Assembly (NCBI GenBank): GCA_005881355.1 | Contig: VBDM01000123.1 | Span: forward strand, 1 to 8,690 | DNA length: 8,690 bases | Source of the DNA: Betaproteobacteria bacterium | GTDB taxonomy: Bacteria; Pseudomonadota; Gammaproteobacteria; Burkholderiales; SG8-39 | Direction of reading: 5' to 3' | Shown: positions 5,793 to 8,690 of the stretch, one piece after another | Position numbering within the stretch: the stretch's first letter is position 1 | Layout of the letters: every line of letters begins with the position of its first letter | Position numbers and translations under genes: made by a program | The notes under the pieces: model-generated | Databases searched by the model: none | Seen by the model: only the letters and a program-made list of their open reading frames with translations | What the model was told of the DNA's origin: nothing

Positions 5793-6434
5793 GTGAAAAC
5801 GCCCATGCCCAGGGCCGAACCGCGGCTGCCCGCCGTCATCGCGCTGCTTGCCGTAGGCGGCATTTACACCGCGCTGCCTTCTTTCCTCACCGTAGGCCCG
5901 CGCTGGCTGCTTCTCGCGGTGGTGGTGATTCTGCTGATACCGACGGTGATATCCCACCGCACGGGACATCACGAGCTCAATCGCGTCCTGGGCCACGTGG
6001 TCAGCGCGGTCATCACGCTTGCCCTGGTTCTGTCGCTGGTGCTCCTCATCAAAGCGCTGCCGACGCGGGCGGAGGCGGCGCCCGAGCTGCTTCGATCCGC
6101 CGGCGCGCTCTGGCTCACCAACATTCTCGTGTTCGCCCTCTGGTACTGGAGGCTCGACGGAGGAGGCCCGCTGCAGCGCGACCGCCGGGGCGCGCATACC
6201 GAAGGCGCCTTCCTGTTTCCACAGATGACGGAGTATTCGAAGACCGCGATCGAAAAAAATTGGTCTCCGAGGTTCATCGACTATCTGTTCATAGCCTTCA
6301 ACACGAGCACCGCATTTTCCCCGTCGGACACGCCGGTCCTTTCGCGATGGGCCAAGGTGCTTACGATGCTGCAGTCGGCGATCTCGCTGATCATCGTCGC
6401 GCTCCTGGCGTCGCGCGCGATCGGGATCTTGTAA
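5793..6434 (+). CDS. Multi-pass inner-membrane protein of unknown function
   Basis: The longest form is 213 residues from GTG 5793. ATG 5805, with GGGTGA at 5791-5796 about 8 nt upstream, is at least as likely and gives 209. In the longer numbering, hydrophobic segments lie at about 12-32, 37-54, 66-88 and 103-118, with a last one at 189-212. Between them is a conserved-looking re-entrant or amphipathic stretch, RFIDYLFIAFNTSTAFSPSD (160-179). The C-terminal layout (YLFIAFNTSTAFSPSD, then LSRWAK, then a final helix) recalls uncharacterised DUF1345-like membrane proteins, and the half-helix before it recalls pore loops, but I cannot assign it to either. It starts 10 nt after the preceding gene and a strong hairpin directly follows its stop, so it is probably the last gene of the infA transcript. 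Confidence 0.82.
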   Translation: MKTPMPRAEPRLPAVIALLAVGGIYTALPSFLTVGPRWLLLAVVVILLIPTVISHRTGHHELNRVLGHVVSAVITLALVLSLVLLIKALPTRAEAAPELLRSAGALWLTNILVFALWYWRLDGGGPLQRDRRGAHTEGAFLFPQMTEYSKTAIEKNWSPRFIDYLFIAFNTSTAFSPSDTPVLSRWAKVLTMLQSAISLIIVALLASRAIGIL

Positions 6435-6435
6435 C

Positions 6436-6459
6436 CCGGCCCGACGAGGGTCGGGCCGG
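6436..6459 (+). terminator. Perfect 10-bp hairpin, terminator-like
   Basis: CCGGCCCGAC (6436-6445) and GTCGGGCCGG (6450-6459) pair perfectly around a GAGG tetraloop, starting 1 nt after the TAA of the membrane protein gene. Position and stability fit a transcription stop or 3-prime end protector. No T-run follows, so it is not a canonical intrinsic terminator. Confidence 0.6.
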
Positions 6460-6473
6460 CGGATCAATCGGCA

Positions 6474-6479
6474 TATACT
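6474..6479 (+). promoter_or_regulatory. Candidate -10 box for the 44-residue protein gene
   Basis: TATACT, one mismatch from the -10 consensus, lies 41 nt upstream of the ATG at 6521 and just after the hairpin that closes the previous gene set. No good -35 is found at 16-18 nt. The position, after a terminator-like hairpin and before a gene with a strong ribosome binding site, is the main support. Confidence 0.3.
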
Positions 6480-6520
6480 TCTCTATTCGGCTTCAGGTCG
6501 ATCCTCTGAGGAGAACTCGA

Positions 6521-6655
6521 ATGCCCAAGGGCGTGCAACGAAGCAATCGCGAACACAAGAAACCCAAGCAGCCCAAAAAACCAATTGCTCCGGCGCCGCG
6601 CTTTATCCCGACGCCGGCGAGAACGGTCGTTCCCGAGCCCTTCAAGAAAATATGA
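6521..6655 (+). CDS. 44-residue Lys/Pro-rich small basic protein
   Basis: The open frame MPKGVQRSNREHKKPKQPKK continues through a Pro/Ala-rich part to PEPFKKI and a TGA at 6653-6655. GAGGAG at 6508-6513 sits 7 nt before the ATG, an excellent ribosome binding site, which is the main reason to call so short a gene. The first half is strongly basic (Lys, Arg, Asn) and the second is proline-rich (PAPRFIPTPARTVVPEP), so it should be disordered and cytoplasmic. Similar tiny proteins with an S-N-x-E-x-K-K-P-K core occur in proteobacteria as conserved hypotheticals; this is from memory, and no function is known to me. Base use in the gene is less GC-rich (AAG and AAA runs) than its neighbours, as expected from its amino acids. 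It converges with the VIT gene, leaving a 37-nt gap. Confidence 0.75.
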   Translation: MPKGVQRSNREHKKPKQPKKPIAPAPRFIPTPARTVVPEPFKKI

Positions 6656-6692
6656 CGGGAAATAGCCGGGGCTCGAACTCGGAATAGTTTCC

Positions 6693-7790
6693 CTACCCGC
6701 GGATTGCAGTCCCGAGCAGCGTCCCCACTCCGTAGGTGATCGCCGCGGCGGACATGCCGATGAGCAGCTGCCGCGTCCCCGAGAAGAGCACGCCGCGCCC
6801 GGTGAACACGGTGATCGCCGAGCCGATGAGGAACAGGGCCGCCGCGCTTGCCGCGGCGCTCGCGAGCACGCCCGCCGCTCCGCCGAAGACGAGGAAGGGG
6901 GCGACCGGCACGATCGCGCCGACGACGAACACCGCAAAGGACGATATCGCCGCGATCCAGGCCGACCCGCCGAGGTCATCCGGGTTGATGCCGAGCTCCT
7001 CGCGCACGAGCGTGTCGAGCGCCGCGCCCTTGTTGGTGATGATGCGCTCGGCGAGCGCCTTCGCTTGCGCGTGATCGAGGCCTTTCGACTGGTAGATCAG
7101 GCGAAGCTCCTCCATCTCCTCCTCCGGCACCTGCGCGAGCTCGTCCGCCTCGGTGGCGATCTGCTTCTGGTACAGCTCGCGCGAGCTCTGCACCGACAGC
7201 CACTCTCCCATCGCCATCGAGCAGGCGCCGGCCAGCAGCCCCGCGAGCCCTGTGATCAGCACCGTCTGCTGCGAGAACTCCGCGCCCGCCACGCCCATCA
7301 CCAGGCTCAGGTTCGACACCAGGCCGTCGTTCGCGCCGAGCACCGCGGCGCGCAGGGCGTTGCCGCCTCCCGCGCCGTGCCTGCCCTCGAGGCGGGAGAA
7401 AACGCTGCCGTCCCAGAGAGCGTCGGTGCGGTCGGCGAGGCGCTTGAGGACGCGCGCGTGCGATCGCTCCTGCGCGCGCATCGGCGTGCCTTCGGTTTCC
7501 GCCTGCAGATCGTAGTGGTCGCGGTCGATCGCCTCGAGGTTCTGCACCGTCGGCAGGACCACCTCGGGCCCGAAGCGGCGCGCGAGCCAGATCAGGATGC
7601 GGGCGCGCCAGCCGGGGCTGAGCGGGGGCGGCTGCTTCCCCTGCTCGGCGATCTTCCGCGACCAGAAGCGCGCATGCGTCTCCTCGACTTCCGCGAGGCG
7701 GCGGTAGACATCGGAAAGCTCGGGTTTTCGCTCGATGCCGGCGAGCGCGCGGTAAAGCGCGGCGCTGTCGATCTCGCCCTGGAGATTGCG
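6693..7790 (-). CDS. Ferritin-like / VIT1-CCC1 family membrane metal transporter (start codon unresolved)
   Basis: Coding similarity runs over 365 codons. An N-terminal ferritin-like domain (about 1-130) has Glu6 (NLQGEIDSAALYR), the first ExxH at Glu36/His39 (EVEETHARFW), a third-helix Glu86, and the second ExxH at Glu108/His111 (QERSHARVL). A VIT1/CCC1 transporter domain follows: AAVLGANDGLVSNLSLVMGV, then GLLAGACSMAMGEWLSVQSS with its metal-site Met/Gly/Glu motif, a cytosolic acidic stretch (EEEMEELR), and three more hydrophobic segments to TYGVGTLLG. Family members move Fe2+ or Mn2+ across membranes; the ferritin-like part probably binds or oxidises iron. Between the upstream GST stop (7791-7793) and GTG 7560-7562 there is no ATG, GTG or TTG in frame. 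Starting at the GTG gives only 289 residues and loses Glu6 and the first ExxH. The real start may be a non-standard codon, or a substitution may have destroyed it. Family is firm; the N-terminus is not. Confidence 0.85.
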   Translation of the reverse strand, partial: RNLQGEIDSAALYRALAGIERKPELSDVYRRLAEVEETHARFWSRKIAEQGKQPPPLSPGWRARILIWLARRFGPEVVLPTVQNLEAIDRDHYDLQAETEGTPMRAQERSHARVLKRLADRTDALWDGSVFSRLEGRHGAGGGNALRAAVLGANDGLVSNLSLVMGVAGAEFSQQTVLITGLAGLLAGACSMAMGEWLSVQSSRELYQKQIATEADELAQVPEEEMEELRLIYQSKGLDHAQAKALAERIITNKGAALDTLVREELGINPDDLGGSAWIAAISSFAVFVVGAIVPVAPFLVFGGAAGVLASAAASAAALFLIGSAITVFTGRGVLFSGTRQLLIGMSAAAITYGVGTLLGTAIRG

Positions 7791-8435
7791 CTACGCCGCC
7801 TTCGCGGCCCGGTCCAGGACCTCGCGCTCGAAGGCGAGCGCGCGCTTCACGCTCTCGCGCCTCGTCATCCGCTCGGCGTGGCCCGCATAGTTCGGGAACG
7901 GCGGTATTTCGATCTTGAACACGCCGAATCGCCTCCACACCCAGAAGAGGTAAGCGTCGACCGCCGTCCAGTGGTCGAACATCCATTCCTTCCCCGCCAG
8001 CATGCCGTCCACGATCTTGAAGTTCTTGAGCACTTCCTCAAGGGCGAGCTTGCGGATGCTCGCCTCGCTGCCCGGCACGCTGCAATAACGCGCCGGGTCG
8101 AAGATCCGCGTGAGGGGAGGGTGCAGCCCCGACGCGCACCACGCCATCAAAGACAGCGCCTTGATCGAATTCTTCGGGTCGGTGGGCAGGAGCTTCTTCG
8201 CGGGGAAGGCGCTCGCGAGCCAGGTGAGGATCGCGACATTTTCCGTCAGCGCTTCGCCGTCCACGACGAGCACCGGCACTTTCGCCTTGGGATTGATCCG
8301 CAGGTAATCGGCGTTGTGCTGCTGCTTGTTCTTGAGCGAGATCGGCTTCACCTCGAACTCCGCGCCCGACTCGTGCAGCGTCACGAGCGGGACGAGCGAG
8401 CAGGCGATCGGGGCGTAGTAGAGAGTGAGCTTCAT
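7791..8435 (-). CDS. Glutathione S-transferase family protein (beta-class-like)
   Basis: This 214-residue protein is of standard GST length. The thioredoxin-like N-terminal domain (1-80) opens MKLTLYYAPIACSLVP with Cys12 where beta-class GSTs have their active-site Cys; it then has KVPVL (cis-Pro) and a TEN motif in place of the usual glutathione-contacting TES, followed by VAILTWLA. The helical C-terminal domain carries the N-capping motif DHWTAVDAYLFWVWRRFG. Such enzymes conjugate glutathione to electrophiles or act in thiol redox chemistry in the cytoplasm. The start at ATG 8433-8435 is chosen because AGGAG (8444-8448, minus strand) lies 8 nt upstream and family similarity begins there; the longer open frame to 8609 is unlike GST. 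Its TAG directly abuts, in frame, the coding region of the ferritin-like/VIT gene, so the two are surely cotranscribed. Substrate unknown; the TES to TEN change is modest. Confidence 0.93.
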   Translation of the reverse strand: MKLTLYYAPIACSLVPLVTLHESGAEFEVKPISLKNKQQHNADYLRINPKAKVPVLVVDGEALTENVAILTWLASAFPAKKLLPTDPKNSIKALSLMAWCASGLHPPLTRIFDPARYCSVPGSEASIRKLALEEVLKNFKIVDGMLAGKEWMFDHWTAVDAYLFWVWRRFGVFKIEIPPFPNYAGHAERMTRRESVKRALAFEREVLDRAAKAA

Positions 8436-8475
8436 GTTGCAGTCTCCTGTTGTTTGCCGCTGGACGGCGCAGACT

Positions 8476-8481
8476 ATTATG
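8476..8481 (-). promoter_or_regulatory. Candidate -10 box for the GST-VIT transcript
   Basis: The minus strand reads CATAAT (5 of 6 to TATAAT) 40 nt upstream of the GST ATG, in a locally AT-richer spot (TTCATAATAG). The -35 region at 17 nt is poor, so an activator or a different sigma factor might be involved, or the call may be wrong. Confidence 0.35.
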
Positions 8482-8583
8482 AACCGTCCCGCCTTCGCGT
8501 CGCGTGCAGCGGCATGACGGCAAAAATCCCGGGCATCACGTAGGGCAGGGTGCTCACAAGGGGTTGCTTCAGGCGATGCATAA

Positions 8584-8610
8584 CTTGAAGTCACAATTTG
8601 TGACCTCAAG
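8584..8610 (+). promoter_or_regulatory. 27-nt near-perfect palindrome, operator-like
   Basis: The left arm CTTGAAGTCACAA (8584-8596) and right arm TTGTGACCTCAAG (8598-8610) are inverted copies with 12 of 13 positions matching around a single central T (8597). It is AT-richer than its surroundings and lies in the non-coding stretch about 100 nt upstream of the predicted GST promoter. Length and symmetry fit a binding site for a dimeric regulator or a stem-loop at the end of a gene entering from the right edge. The regulator is unknown. Confidence 0.5.
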
Positions 8611-8690
8611 ATGGCGGTCAGCTTCCGGAGTGGAATACCAGCGGGAACTGCTCCAGGTGGCGAATTGAATCGACGGCTAGATCCACGTCG

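Noticed and set aside
6656..6692. tRNA T-arm-like string on the minus strand (GAGTTCGAGCCCCGG) after the VIT stop, possibly a tRNA fragment or attachment site
   Set aside because: The T-stem pairs only 4 of 5, there is no matching anticodon or D arm upstream (that DNA codes for VIT), no CCA end, and no integrase nearby.

Overview
The window is GC-rich and densely coded. It most likely comes from a betaproteobacterium of the Burkholderiales type. Two things point that way: a Bug/TctC-family periplasmic binding protein next to an acyl-CoA dehydrogenase, which is a common pairing in that group, and an IF-1 of betaproteobacterial type with an Arg-rich tail, encoded away from ribosomal protein genes. 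This placement is inferred from protein character only. No rRNA, tRNA, CRISPR array, transposase, integrase or phage gene was seen.

Left block, positions 1-4567, all on the minus strand. In transcription order it holds an exported MetX-like alpha/beta hydrolase, a SRPBCC/AHSA1-like protein, a small single-domain cupin, an atypical acyl-CoA dehydrogenase, a Bug/TctC solute receptor, and the start of a cytoplasmic coiled-coil protein cut by the window edge. Gaps are 19-75 nt, so most of the block could be one transcript. It looks like a catabolic accessory locus: a secreted hydrolase, a periplasmic receptor for an organic acid, and a cytoplasmic flavoenzyme and cupin to process a CoA-linked product. 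The substrate cannot be read from the sequence.

Central block, positions 4568-6655, on the plus strand. A 236-nt divergent intergenic region carries a candidate promoter and a leader hairpin. It is followed by an infA paralogue with a GTG start and an Arg-rich C-terminal tail, a 65-residue CxxC/CxxC zinc-ribbon protein, an exported helical protein, and a multi-pass membrane protein. A perfect 10-bp hairpin closes that set. Next comes a 44-residue Lys/Pro-rich protein with a strong ribosome binding site.

Right block, positions 6693-8690, on the minus strand. A beta-class-like glutathione S-transferase is followed at once, in the same frame, by a ferritin-like/VIT1-CCC1 fusion membrane protein. 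The ferritin-like homology runs right up to the GST stop codon, yet no ATG, GTG or TTG lies between that stop and a GTG 76 codons inside the domain. This is the most puzzling gene structure here. Upstream of the GST are a candidate promoter and a nearly perfect 27-nt palindrome.

I did not find a clear defence system or a wholly new machine. The best leads are the VIT gene start, the dehydrogenase with altered signature residues, the exported MetX relative, and the 27-nt palindrome.
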